From the NCBI GenBank assembly GCA_018609125.1, contig JABAYF010000015.1, positions 1 to 32,945 on the forward strand: a stretch of 32,945 nt of DNA, written 5' to 3'. Positions within the stretch are counted from its first letter, which is position 1; every line of letters starts with the position of its first letter. Of this stretch, positions 19,233-26,228 are shown piece after piece. The stretch is from Candidatus Nanopelagicales bacterium. GTDB lineage: Bacteria; Actinomycetota; Actinomycetes; S36-B12. A program made the position numbers and the translations under genes. The notes beneath the pieces were generated by a model. That model had not been told where the DNA came from. It saw only the letters and a program-made list of their open reading frames with translations, and searched no databases.

Positions 19233-19584
19233 CTCCCAGCCACTGAGCCATCCTTGCTCCGATGCCGCGAGAGTAGATCTCAACACCCACCACGATGTCG
19301 ATGCCCTCTATTGTGCACGACACCATGGTGGCGCGGTTCTCACGCGCAATCGCGGCCGCACGGACACATGCCTGCTCCGGTTGGGTGAGCGCATAGGGGC
19401 TGCCGGCAAGAGCAGCGAGATCAGCAGCACCGGCGGCCTGCTGGCGTACCGTCGACACATCGACAAAGGCCCACACTATGGCCACCGCAATGACCAGAAT
19501 TGGGAAGGTGATGAAGGCCAGCAGGGTGCCGGCGCCACGGTCGTCAACAAGGGTTGGATAGCCAACGGCGAATGGCGATTTCAT
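19186..19584 (-). CDS. Rv3654c-like TadE/TadG-type pseudopilin protein
   Basis: A 132-residue protein with one N-terminal membrane helix (LLAFITFPILVIAVAIVWAFV, about 22-42) after a short DDRGAGT segment, then QQAAGAADLAALAGS, and a small domain with CVRAAAIARENRATMVSC. This matches the actinobacterial Rv3654c family of TadE/G-like minor pilus proteins, in which the two cysteines probably form a disulfide outside the cell. It overlaps the upstream TadE gene by four bases (ATGA), indicating translational coupling, and its 3' end runs 47 bases into the convergent helicase gene. Confidence 0.85.
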   Translation of the reverse strand: MKSPFAVGYPTLVDDRGAGTLLAFITFPILVIAVAIVWAFVDVSTVRQQAAGAADLAALAGSPYALTQPEQACVRAAAIARENRATMVSCTIEGIDIVVGVEIYSRGIGARMAQWLGVTLPPIQGSARAGPG

Positions 19585-20018
19585 TCGATGTACCCATCGT
19601 TGGTGAATTCACCGGGCAGCTCCGCCCACGGCACCCCGGCGGGTTCACGAAGCGCCGTTGAGGACGCCTCGACCGTGAACGACATACCGCTGAGCAGTGG
19701 AATTGGCGGGCTCACCTGTTGGCGCACAGTGGTTTTAACTTTTTCGCCACTGAACTGGACATCCAGTTGTGCGCCGGGCATGACTCGCTCAATTGTGTTG
19801 TCGACCAAGCCTGGGTCAACACCCCTGGCCAATGATCTAGCTGCCTGTTGAGCAAGGTCGACAGCGCGAGAATGACTAAGCCCTAGGGCCACGAGCCAGA
19901 ACAGAACAAGCAGAATGAGAAAGAGGGCGGGGATAGCGAACGCGATCTCTACGATTACATACCCGTGATCCCGCTGTCTACGCCGATGATTTTTTCGCAT
20001 CGCGATCGCCATCCCCAT
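19581..20018 (-). CDS. TadE family pilus-assembly protein
   Basis: A 145-residue TadE-like protein: basic N-terminus (MRKNHRRRQRDHG), then the hallmark GYVIVEIAFAIPALFLILLVLFWLVALGLSHSRAVDLAQQAARSLARG, one membrane helix with a Glu near its start, as in prepilin-like TadE proteins cleaved by a prepilin peptidase. The rest is a small extracellular domain. It is the middle gene of a three-gene cassette: five bases after the pilin gene and overlapping the next gene by four. In mycobacteria the counterpart is Rv3655c. TadE proteins are minor components of Flp/Tad pili. Confidence 0.88.
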   Translation of the reverse strand: MGMAIAMRKNHRRRQRDHGYVIVEIAFAIPALFLILLVLFWLVALGLSHSRAVDLAQQAARSLARGVDPGLVDNTIERVMPGAQLDVQFSGEKVKTTVRQQVSPPIPLLSGMSFTVEASSTALREPAGVPWAELPGEFTNDGYIE

Positions 20019-20023
20019 GTCGA

Positions 20024-20224
20024 CTAACCGAAAAAGGCGTTCAAGGCATTAGAGATCAGCGCCCAAAGCAGATCTCGAACAGCGTCACTGGTGAGAAGTT
20101 TCAGTAGCAGGCCACCGAGCCCGGCAACAGCAACGGTGCCCACCGCGTACTCGGCGGTGGTGAGTCCGGCATCGTCTTTGCTCAATCGACGTGCGGTGCG
20201 GCGGAGATAGAGAACGGACAGCAT
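20024..20224 (-). CDS. DUF4244 Flp-type pilin-like protein
   Basis: A 66-residue small prepilin: basic leader (LRRTARRLSKDDAG), then LTTAEYAVGTVAVAGLGGLLLKLL. G20 followed by Glu25-Tyr26 is the Flp prepilin processing pattern (cleavage after Gly, Glu at +5, Tyr next), so a mature pilin of about 46 residues is expected. It matches the DUF4244 family, counterpart of Rv3656c. ATG 20224 is chosen over an upstream in-frame ATG because GGGAG lies six bases before it and the leader then has normal length. It is the first gene of the cassette; the TadA, TadB and TadC genes that usually precede it are not here. Confidence 0.87.
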   Translation of the reverse strand: MLSVLYLRRTARRLSKDDAGLTTAEYAVGTVAVAGLGGLLLKLLTSDAVRDLLWALISNALNAFFG

Positions 20225-20259
20225 GTGTACTCCCGTGTTCCGGCATACGGCCGGTACGT

Positions 20260-20276
20260 GCATCCCGGCGGGATGC
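20260..20276 (-). promoter_or_regulatory. Hairpin/palindrome in the leader of the pilin cassette
   Basis: GCATCCC-GGC-GGGATGC is a perfect seven-base inverted repeat with a three-base centre, about 36 bases before the start codon of the DUF4244 pilin gene. It could be a repressor operator or an RNA hairpin in the leader. No matching regulator is in the window and no promoter elements are clear around it. Confidence 0.35.
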
Positions 20277-20395
20277 CAGGGCAACATTTCGCCGGTTCAC
20301 CCGACCCCAGCAATGCATCGTTCGCTCTTTGTGGACGCAGCCGGGGAACATGCGGTTGGGGACGAGCCTTAGGGCGCGCGGTTTAGGCTGCTGAC

Positions 20396-21535
20396 ATGGG
20401 CTTTGTCGCACCCGCGGGTGATTCCGAACACAACAACATTGATTTTCCTTTTGGCCTCAACGAATTTGCCGATCACGAGCAGGTGTGTTTGGGGCGTGAC
20501 CCAGAGTCAGGTTTCACTGGGTTCGTGGCCATCCACTCCACAGCGTTAGGCCCGGCACTGGGTGGTTGCCGGATGGTTCCCTATGCCAGCGGAGCTGATG
20601 CCTACCGCGACGCACTGCGGCTTTCACAGGCCATGAGTTACAAGAATGCGCTGGCTGGATTGCCCCACGGAGGTGGGAAAGCGGTGATTTGGGCCGACCC
20701 GGCAACGCAGAAAACCCCGGCCCTGCTCACCGCGATGGGTCGGTTCATCGCAACGTTGCAGGGTCGCTACATCACCGCTGGCGATGTGGGTATTTCAGTG
20801 GCTGATCTAGACGTGATCGGTGCAGTCAACCCGTGGACGACCGGCCGTTCGCCACAGCGGGGCGGTGCCGGAGATTCGGGGATTCTCACCGCCTTTGGGG
20901 TGTGGCAGGGAATGCGTGCTGCCGCTACCTACCGTTGGGGCAGTGATGATCTGAGTGGACGACTTATCGGCATTGAAGGAGTGGGCAAGGTGGGCAGGCG
21001 GCTGTCAGTGCACCTGGTGTCAGAAGCAGGCGCGCGAGTGGTGGTTACCGACCCCAGTGCTGAGGCCATCGCGCAACTTCAAGATCAGGTGGATGTGTCA
21101 GTGGTTTCCAGCCGCGATGAACTCTTGGCTATGCCCCTTGACGTATACAGCCCTAATGCACTCGGGCGCGTTCTGACCGCAGATGTGGTGGCGACGATGA
21201 GTGCGACGATCGTGTGCGGCGGGGCCAATAACCAGGTGGCCGGGCACGACGTTCCGACAATGCTTGCCGCCCGCGAGGTGCTGTACGCGCCGGATTTTCT
21301 CGTGAACTGCGGTGGTGTGGTGCAGGTCGCTGATGAAGTGATCGGGTTCGATTTCCATCGAGCCCGTGCCCGGGTTGCCCAGGTCTATGACACGGCCCTG
21401 GCAGTTTTCGCACGGGCTGATCGCGACGGGATTTCCCCGTTAGCAGCCGCCACCCAGGAGGCGCAGGACCGAATCGCTGCCGGATCTCAACCCCGATTCG
21501 CTTCATCAACGCAGTCGGCTGTCCCGCGGGAGTAA
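20396..21535 (+). CDS. Leucine/valine (Glu/Leu/Phe/Val family) dehydrogenase
   Basis: A 379-residue NAD-dependent amino-acid dehydrogenase that reversibly deaminates branched-chain amino acids to 2-oxo acids. Seen: SYKNALAGLPHGGGKAV with substrate Lys83 and catalytic Lys95, AGDVGIS (Asp130 region), and the Rossmann motif GIEGVGKVGRR (192-202). The length and the segment FVAIHSTALGPALGGCRM match leucine/valine dehydrogenases rather than the longer glutamate enzymes. The likely role is branched-chain amino-acid breakdown, feeding branched-fatty-acid precursors. The same gene sits next to DUF3073 and purM in many actinomycetes. Divergent from the pilin cassette across 171 bases; the exact substrate preference cannot be read from sequence. 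Confidence 0.9.
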   Translation: MGFVAPAGDSEHNNIDFPFGLNEFADHEQVCLGRDPESGFTGFVAIHSTALGPALGGCRMVPYASGADAYRDALRLSQAMSYKNALAGLPHGGGKAVIWADPATQKTPALLTAMGRFIATLQGRYITAGDVGISVADLDVIGAVNPWTTGRSPQRGGAGDSGILTAFGVWQGMRAAATYRWGSDDLSGRLIGIEGVGKVGRRLSVHLVSEAGARVVVTDPSAEAIAQLQDQVDVSVVSSRDELLAMPLDVYSPNALGRVLTADVVATMSATIVCGGANNQVAGHDVPTMLAAREVLYAPDFLVNCGGVVQVADEVIGFDFHRARARVAQVYDTALAVFARADRDGISPLAAATQEAQDRIAAGSQPRFASSTQSAVPRE

Positions 21536-21561
21536 AGCCGTCGACAGTCAACTTCGGCCCT

Positions 21562-21576
21562 CCGGATGCCATCCGG
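21562..21576 (+). terminator. Hairpin after the dehydrogenase gene
   Basis: CCGGAT-GCC-ATCCGG is a perfect inverted repeat (stem six, loop three), 26 bases after the dehydrogenase stop codon and upstream of the DUF3073 gene. No T tract follows; GGCGGGG follows instead. It may be a U-less terminator or an element of the DUF3073 leader. Confidence 0.35.
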
Positions 21577-21703
21577 CGGGGTACGGGGGTAGGGTGGCCA
21601 CTGCCGCTACTGGCACCGCCTCTTCGAGACGGGGTCATGTCGGCCTATGTATGAGTCCACGACGAGTTGCCGGGGCGTTGGCTTCGGTCGAGGGGGTCGA
21701 GCC

Positions 21704-21922
21704 ATGGGGCGCGGCCGTGCCAAGGCAAAGCAAACTAAGGTTGCCCGAGCGCTGAAGTATGGCGGTCCACAGACCGACTTCGAGCGACTCCAAGAAGAGC
21801 TGGCGGGTGCAACACCGCCGCCGGTTCCTGAGGCGGTCGATGACTCCGATGGGTCTGATGAGCCTGATGACCCGTATGCGAAGTACTACGCCGATGACGA
21901 GGATGATCGCCGCATCAGTTAG
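21704..21922 (+). CDS. DUF3073 domain-containing protein
   Basis: A 72-residue protein recognised by the actinobacteria-specific DUF3073 N-terminus MGRGRAKAKQTKVARALKY, followed by a short linker and an acidic C-terminal tail (DDSDGSDEPDDPYAKYYADDEDD). Basic head and acidic tail, no membrane helix, function unknown. ATG 21704 is chosen because the family begins exactly with MGRGRAKAKQ, and a purine-rich GAGGGGG lies about seven bases upstream. In many actinomycetes the gene lies beside purM, as here, where it converges on purM with a 12-base gap. Confidence 0.93.
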   Translation: MGRGRAKAKQTKVARALKYGGPQTDFERLQEELAGATPPPVPEAVDDSDGSDEPDDPYAKYYADDEDDRRIS

Positions 21923-21934
21923 TGCACGCCGGGT

Positions 21935-23038
21935 TCAGCGGTTGCGAAACCAGGTAGATCCCACCACCGAGACTGCACCCCCACCACCGCCTTTGGCCGA
22001 GGCATCGCCTGTTTCGCCGCTTCTGCGCGCCCGCACCTCGCCACATACCCAGGCTGGGAGTCCGCGTTCGGTGAGGAAGTTCACCGCCTCAGCGGCATCG
22101 GTGGCGGCCACGATGGCGGCCATGCCCATGCCCATATTGAACGTTCGCTCCATCTCGATGGGCGCGATACCGGTGGCGGCTAACAGCGCAAAGATGGGGG
22201 AGGGTGTCCAACTGCCGCGCAAAACATCGGCGGCTAAGTCTGTCGGGATCACTCGAGCGATGTTGGCGGCGAGCCCCCCGCCGGTGATGTGACTCATGGC
22301 GTGGACGTCGACCTTGTTGATTAACGCAAGGCAGTCGCGGGCGTAGATGCGCGTGGGAGTGAGGAGTTCTTCACCGAGGGTGTGACCCAGGTCAGCGACT
22401 TGACGGTTCAATGACGCGCTGATCGACTCTTCGCTGGTGCCGAGCAAAGCCCGACGCGCAAGTGAATAGCCGTTGGAGTGCAGACCGGAGGAGGCCATAG
22501 CCACGATGACGTCGCCCTCAGCCACACGCTCAGGGCCAAGAACGCGATCGGCTTCAACTACGCCGGTGCCCGCACCAGCCACGTCGTACTCATCGGCTTC
22601 GAGCAGCCCGGGATGCTCGGCCGTTTCACCACCAAGAAGTGCACATCCGGCCAACTCGCACCCGCGTGCAATGCCGGACACGATCGCCGCGATGCGCTCG
22701 GGTACGACTTTGCCGGTTGCGATGTAGTCGGTCATGAACAGTGGCTCGGCACCGCAGACCACCAGGTCGTCTACCACCATGGCTACCAAATCAATGCCGA
22801 TGGTGTCGTGCCGATTCATGTGCTGTGCAACGGCCACCTTGGTGCCGACACCATCGGTTGAGGTTGCCAGCAGAGGGCGCCTAAAACGTTGCAACGCAGA
22901 GGCATCAAACAGGCCAGCGAAACCACCGAACTCACCCATCACCTCGGGGCGATGAGTGCGAGCGATGGCGTCGCGCATGAGGGCCACAGCAATCTCGCCG
23001 GCTGCTACATCGACCCCGGATTCGGCGTAGGTGCTCAT
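21935..23038 (-). CDS. purM: Phosphoribosylformylglycinamidine cyclo-ligase (AIR synthase)
   Basis: A 367-residue PurM, which closes the imidazole ring (FGAM + ATP to AIR), step five of purine synthesis. Seen: ATSTDGVGTKVAVA (58-70), GIDLVAMVVDDLVVCGAEPLFMTDYIATGK, the GGETAEHPG metal/ATP block, ASSGLHSNGYSLARRAL, and HITGGGLAANIARV near the C-terminal domain. Start ATG 23038 overlaps the purF stop codon by one base (TAATG), so ribosomes finishing purF probably restart here. The open frame upstream to 23356 is antisense-like noise in the purF 3' end and is not used. Confidence 0.96.
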   Translation of the reverse strand: MSTYAESGVDVAAGEIAVALMRDAIARTHRPEVMGEFGGFAGLFDASALQRFRRPLLATSTDGVGTKVAVAQHMNRHDTIGIDLVAMVVDDLVVCGAEPLFMTDYIATGKVVPERIAAIVSGIARGCELAGCALLGGETAEHPGLLEADEYDVAGAGTGVVEADRVLGPERVAEGDVIVAMASSGLHSNGYSLARRALLGTSEESISASLNRQVADLGHTLGEELLTPTRIYARDCLALINKVDVHAMSHITGGGLAANIARVIPTDLAADVLRGSWTPSPIFALLAATGIAPIEMERTFNMGMGMAAIVAATDAAEAVNFLTERGLPAWVCGEVRARRSGETGDASAKGGGGGAVSVVGSTWFRNR

Positions 23039-24585
23039 TAGGCGACGGGTGTATCCGACGTGGCGCCCGCGTGGAAATCGGTGGTGAGCGGTGAGGTGGC
23101 GGTGACCCGTTTCTCCAATCCTTCGAGCAGGTGCTTTCCGATGACTTCTGGTTCTGGTACCGCAAGCGGGTACACGCCATCGAAGCAGGCCCGACACAGC
23201 CTGTCGGCAGGCAGTGTGGTGGCTTCGGTGAGTTGATCGAGGGACACATAACCCAGAGAGTCTGCACCGATGGAACGGCAGATCTCTTCGACGCTGAGCC
23301 CGTTCGCGATGAGCTCGGCGCGAGAGGCAAAGTCGATGCCGAAGTAGCACGGCCATTTCACCGGCGGTGAAGAAATGCGCACGTGCACCTCGCGGGCGCC
23401 GGCCTCACGCAGCATGCGCACCAGTGCTCGCTGGGTATTGCCACGCACGATCGAATCGTCAACAACGACGAGACGTTGATCGGCGATGACCTCGCGCAGT
23501 GGGTTGAGCTTCAGGCGGATTCCTAGTTGGCGGATCGTTTGGGACGGCTGAATGAACGTGCGGCCCACGTAGGCATTTTTCACCAGGCCCTCAGCGAAGG
23601 GAATGCCAGATTCCTGGGCGTAACCGATAGCGGCATAGCGACCAGATTCGGGTACCGGAATCACCATGTCGGCATCGGCGGGGTACTCGCGGGCTAGGCG
23701 TCGACCTACTTCCACGCGGGTTTGCTGCACACTCCGACCGGCGATGGAGGTATCTGGCCTGGCGAGGTAGACGTACTCGAAAAGGCAGCCCTTAGGCGTG
23801 GCCTCGGCGAAACGATGCGACCGAAGACCATGCTCGTCTATCGCAATGAGCTCGCCGGGTTCAATCTCGCGAACGAACGACGCACCCACGATGTCGAGTG
23901 CGGCCGTCTCGCTGGCAATGACCCAGCCCTGTTCGAGGCGACCAAGGACCAGGGGGCGAATGCCGAGGGGATCTCGCGCTCCGTAGAGCGTTGTGTCATC
24001 CATGAATACCAGCGAATAGGCACCGCTGAGAGTGGGAAGTTCTTTGATGGCAGAGGCTTCCATGGATAGATCCGGATGCGCAGCAAGGAGGGCGCTGATG
24101 AGATCGGTATCGGAAGTGGAGCGATTAATGCGACCGCCCAGGGGTAGTTCTCCACTGGAATCCTCCAGTGCCGCTACCCGGTCGAAGAGTTCGGCGGTGT
24201 TCGTAAGATTGCCGTTGTGGCCTAGGGCGAGATGCCCGGTTGCGGTAGCACGAAAAGTAGGTTGGGCATTGTCCCAGCAGCTTGCACCCGTCGTGGAGTA
24301 GCGCGTGTGGCCAATCGCGACGAAGCCACGCAGGGCTGCCAGGCTCGCCTCGGTAAAGACCTGCGACACCAAACCCATGTCTTTGTACACCACGATGTGG
24401 TGACCATCGCTGACAGCGATCCCGGCAGATTCCTGGCCGCGATGCTGCAGGGCATAGAGCCCAAAGTAAGTGAGTTTGGCGACCTCGTCGCCGGGGGCCC
24501 ACACGCCGAAGACCCCGCAAGCATCCTGCGGAGACTTCTCGTACGGATCAACATCGTGGGTCAGCCTGCCATCGCCTCGGGCCAC
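23038..24585 (-). CDS. purF: Amidophosphoribosyltransferase
   Basis: A 515-residue PurF, the first committed enzyme of purine synthesis (PRPP + glutamine to phosphoribosylamine). It begins with a 22-residue propeptide that must be removed to expose Cys23 (ACGVFG), the N-terminal nucleophile of the glutaminase domain. Further blocks: ALQHRGQESAGIA, GHTRYSTTG, GHNGNLTN, and the PRPP loop VVVDDSIVRGNT (373-384). Cys267, Cys413, Cys464 and Cys467 match the four ligands of the 4Fe-4S cluster in the Bacillus-type enzyme, so this is the oxygen-sensitive, processed class. GTG start; coupled to purM downstream. A 63-base gap separates it from a divergent oxidoreductase gene. Confidence 0.96.
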   Translation of the reverse strand: MARGDGRLTHDVDPYEKSPQDACGVFGVWAPGDEVAKLTYFGLYALQHRGQESAGIAVSDGHHIVVYKDMGLVSQVFTEASLAALRGFVAIGHTRYSTTGASCWDNAQPTFRATATGHLALGHNGNLTNTAELFDRVAALEDSSGELPLGGRINRSTSDTDLISALLAAHPDLSMEASAIKELPTLSGAYSLVFMDDTTLYGARDPLGIRPLVLGRLEQGWVIASETAALDIVGASFVREIEPGELIAIDEHGLRSHRFAEATPKGCLFEYVYLARPDTSIAGRSVQQTRVEVGRRLAREYPADADMVIPVPESGRYAAIGYAQESGIPFAEGLVKNAYVGRTFIQPSQTIRQLGIRLKLNPLREVIADQRLVVVDDSIVRGNTQRALVRMLREAGAREVHVRISSPPVKWPCYFGIDFASRAELIANGLSVEEICRSIGADSLGYVSLDQLTEATTLPADRLCRACFDGVYPLAVPEPEVIGKHLLEGLEKRVTATSPLTTDFHAGATSDTPVA

Positions 24586-24648
24586 GGGAGAAGTCTATGC
24601 CCGCTGTTTTAGCCAGGGGCAGTGCCCCGGGTCGGCTAGCGTGGGCAC

Positions 24649-25182
24649 ATGGATCTTCGCGAGGAATTGGATTTTTTTCCGTCGTCGGCTAATTCAGTTC
24701 AACGTGGGCTGCAATCAGCGGCTCAGACCAAGGCGGGCGCATGGGTCTTCCAGCGCACCCTTTACCGAATTGATCGGCCGCTGCATCGATGGAGCAAAGG
24801 TCGCTACACGATCCCGTGGGTCGTCACCGGACTACCCATCATCATGTTGACCTCCATCGGGGCTAAGTCGGGCTTGGCCCGAACGATGCCGGTGGCGGGG
24901 ATTCCTCTCGAGGGTGAACACGGTGGCGATGTGGCCGTACTGGGCACCAACTACGCCCAACCCAAGAGCCCAGCCTGGGTGTTTAATTTGACCGCCCACC
25001 CGGAGTGCACCGTAGCCTGGCGCGACCGATCTGCCAGCGCGGTGGCGATCCCGATTGTGGAGCCGGAGGACCGAGAAGTGGTGTGGGGCAAAGCTACACA
25101 GATATATAGCGGTTTTGCCGCCTACCGTGAACGCATCAATCACCGTGAGGTGAAGATGTTCCGGCTCAGCGCGCATCAGTAA
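24649..25182 (+). CDS. Nitroreductase-family deazaflavin-dependent oxidoreductase
   Basis: A 177-residue protein of the deazaflavin-dependent nitroreductase family (Ddn/Rv3547-like), split beta-barrel proteins that bind coenzyme F420, mostly in actinobacteria. Seen: IIMLTSIGAKSGLARTMPVAGIP (65-86), equivalent to the family's LTTxGRKSGxxRxxPL, and the later block NYAQPKSPAWVFNLTAHPECTV, equivalent to the PAWyxNLxAxP motif. Substrate unknown; relatives reduce quinones, aflatoxins or nitro compounds. Its last seven bases overlap the convergent iron-transport ATPase gene. The presence of such a gene suggests the organism makes F420, which no other gene here shows. Confidence 0.85.
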   Translation: MDLREELDFFPSSANSVQRGLQSAAQTKAGAWVFQRTLYRIDRPLHRWSKGRYTIPWVVTGLPIIMLTSIGAKSGLARTMPVAGIPLEGEHGGDVAVLGTNYAQPKSPAWVFNLTAHPECTVAWRDRSASAVAIPIVEPEDREVVWGKATQIYSGFAAYRERINHREVKMFRLSAHQ

Positions 25183-26219
25183 TAGCGCAGCGCCTCGCCT
25201 TCGATACGTATTCCAACCTTGGCGTTCATCTCGGGAACGTGTGCGCCCATGACTCGAACCGGTAGTTGAAATCCATCGGGTAATTCCAGGGTGATGACAC
25301 AGTCGTGCCCATGAAAGCTGCGGTGCACTACCAGGGCCGAGTCGCCAGATTCTGTTCCGTCTGCGTCGGTGACAATAAGTTGTTCGGGGCGTAGCACCGC
25401 CACATCAGAGCTATCAAGTGATCGCAGTGGTAGGTCGGACACCGGAACCCAGCCGATTGCGGTGCGCACGCCACGCTCAGCGTCTGTGGCGAGTACGGGT
25501 AGTTCTACGACGCTGCCAACGAACCGCGCCACTTCAAGATCAGCCGGATGTGCATATAGTTCCTGCGGGGTAGCCATTTGCACGAGTCGGCCATCACGCA
25601 GTACCGCAACCTGATCGGCGGTGGACAGGGCTTCTTTTTGATCATGGGTGACTAAAATTGCGGTCGTGCCCACCTGGCGCAAAACCTCGCGTACATCATC
25701 TCGTAGCCGAGAACGTAGTCCGGCGTCTAATGCGGTGAATGGCTCGTCGAGCAGGACCACTTCTGGCGCCGGCGCCAGAGCTCGGGCGAGCGCTACGCGC
25801 TGTTGCTGACCACCGGAGAGTTCCATTGGGCGAGCATTTTCAATTCCTTGCAGCCCAACAAGATCAAGCATTTCTTTAACTCGCTCAGTGGCATTGTCCT
25901 TACGGAAGAGTCCATAGCCAATGTTGCCGGCAACGCTGAGGTGCGGGAAGAGTGCGCCCTCCTGCGGCACGATTCCAACTCGGCGCTTCTCTGGCGGCAC
26001 CCAGGTGTGTGGACCAACCACCTCGGTGTCGCCGAATGTCACTTCACCGGCGGTGGGACGTAAAAACCCAGCCAGGGTGCGAAGCAGCGTAGTTTTGCCA
26101 GAGCCGCTCGCGCCCAGGACGGCGGTCAGTGACCCCGATGGCACGTCCATGGATAGATCGACAAGCACCTCAACAGGCCCATAGGACGCGCACAGACCAC
26201 GGATGCTTACCGATGTCAT
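25176..26219 (-). CDS. Ferric-iron ABC transporter ATP-binding protein (FbpC type)
   Basis: A 347-residue ABC ATPase powering the iron importer encoded with it. Seen: Walker A GASGSGKTT (36-44), Q-loop VPQEGALFPHLSV (Gln86), signature LSGGQQQRVALARAL (134-148), Walker B VVLLDEPFTALDAG (154-167), and H-loop His192 in VTHDQKEAL. Residues after about 240 form a TOBE-like C-terminal regulatory domain, as in FbpC. It starts nine bases after the permease stop codon and is the last gene of the three-gene operon. The Fe(III) assignment rests on the binding protein and the upstream iron box. Confidence 0.9.
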   Translation of the reverse strand: MTSVSIRGLCASYGPVEVLVDLSMDVPSGSLTAVLGASGSGKTTLLRTLAGFLRPTAGEVTFGDTEVVGPHTWVPPEKRRVGIVPQEGALFPHLSVAGNIGYGLFRKDNATERVKEMLDLVGLQGIENARPMELSGGQQQRVALARALAPAPEVVLLDEPFTALDAGLRSRLRDDVREVLRQVGTTAILVTHDQKEALSTADQVAVLRDGRLVQMATPQELYAHPADLEVARFVGSVVELPVLATDAERGVRTAIGWVPVSDLPLRSLDSSDVAVLRPEQLIVTDADGTESGDSALVVHRSFHGHDCVITLELPDGFQLPVRVMGAHVPEMNAKVGIRIEGEALRYY

Positions 26220-26228
26220 TGACTCAGA

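Noticed and set aside
21759-22292. 177-codon plus-strand open frame spanning DUF3073 and the purM 3' end
   Set aside because: It overlaps two recognised genes in another frame and shows low-complexity Ser/Met/Arg sequence typical of antisense frames.
24155-24172. CACTGGA/TCCAGTG hairpin
   Set aside because: It is within purF coding sequence and of a size expected by chance in a window of this length.
24616-24628. GGGGCA-G-TGCCCC palindrome between purF and the deazaflavin oxidoreductase gene
   Set aside because: Too short to call an operator or terminator; no second half-site or regulator supports it.
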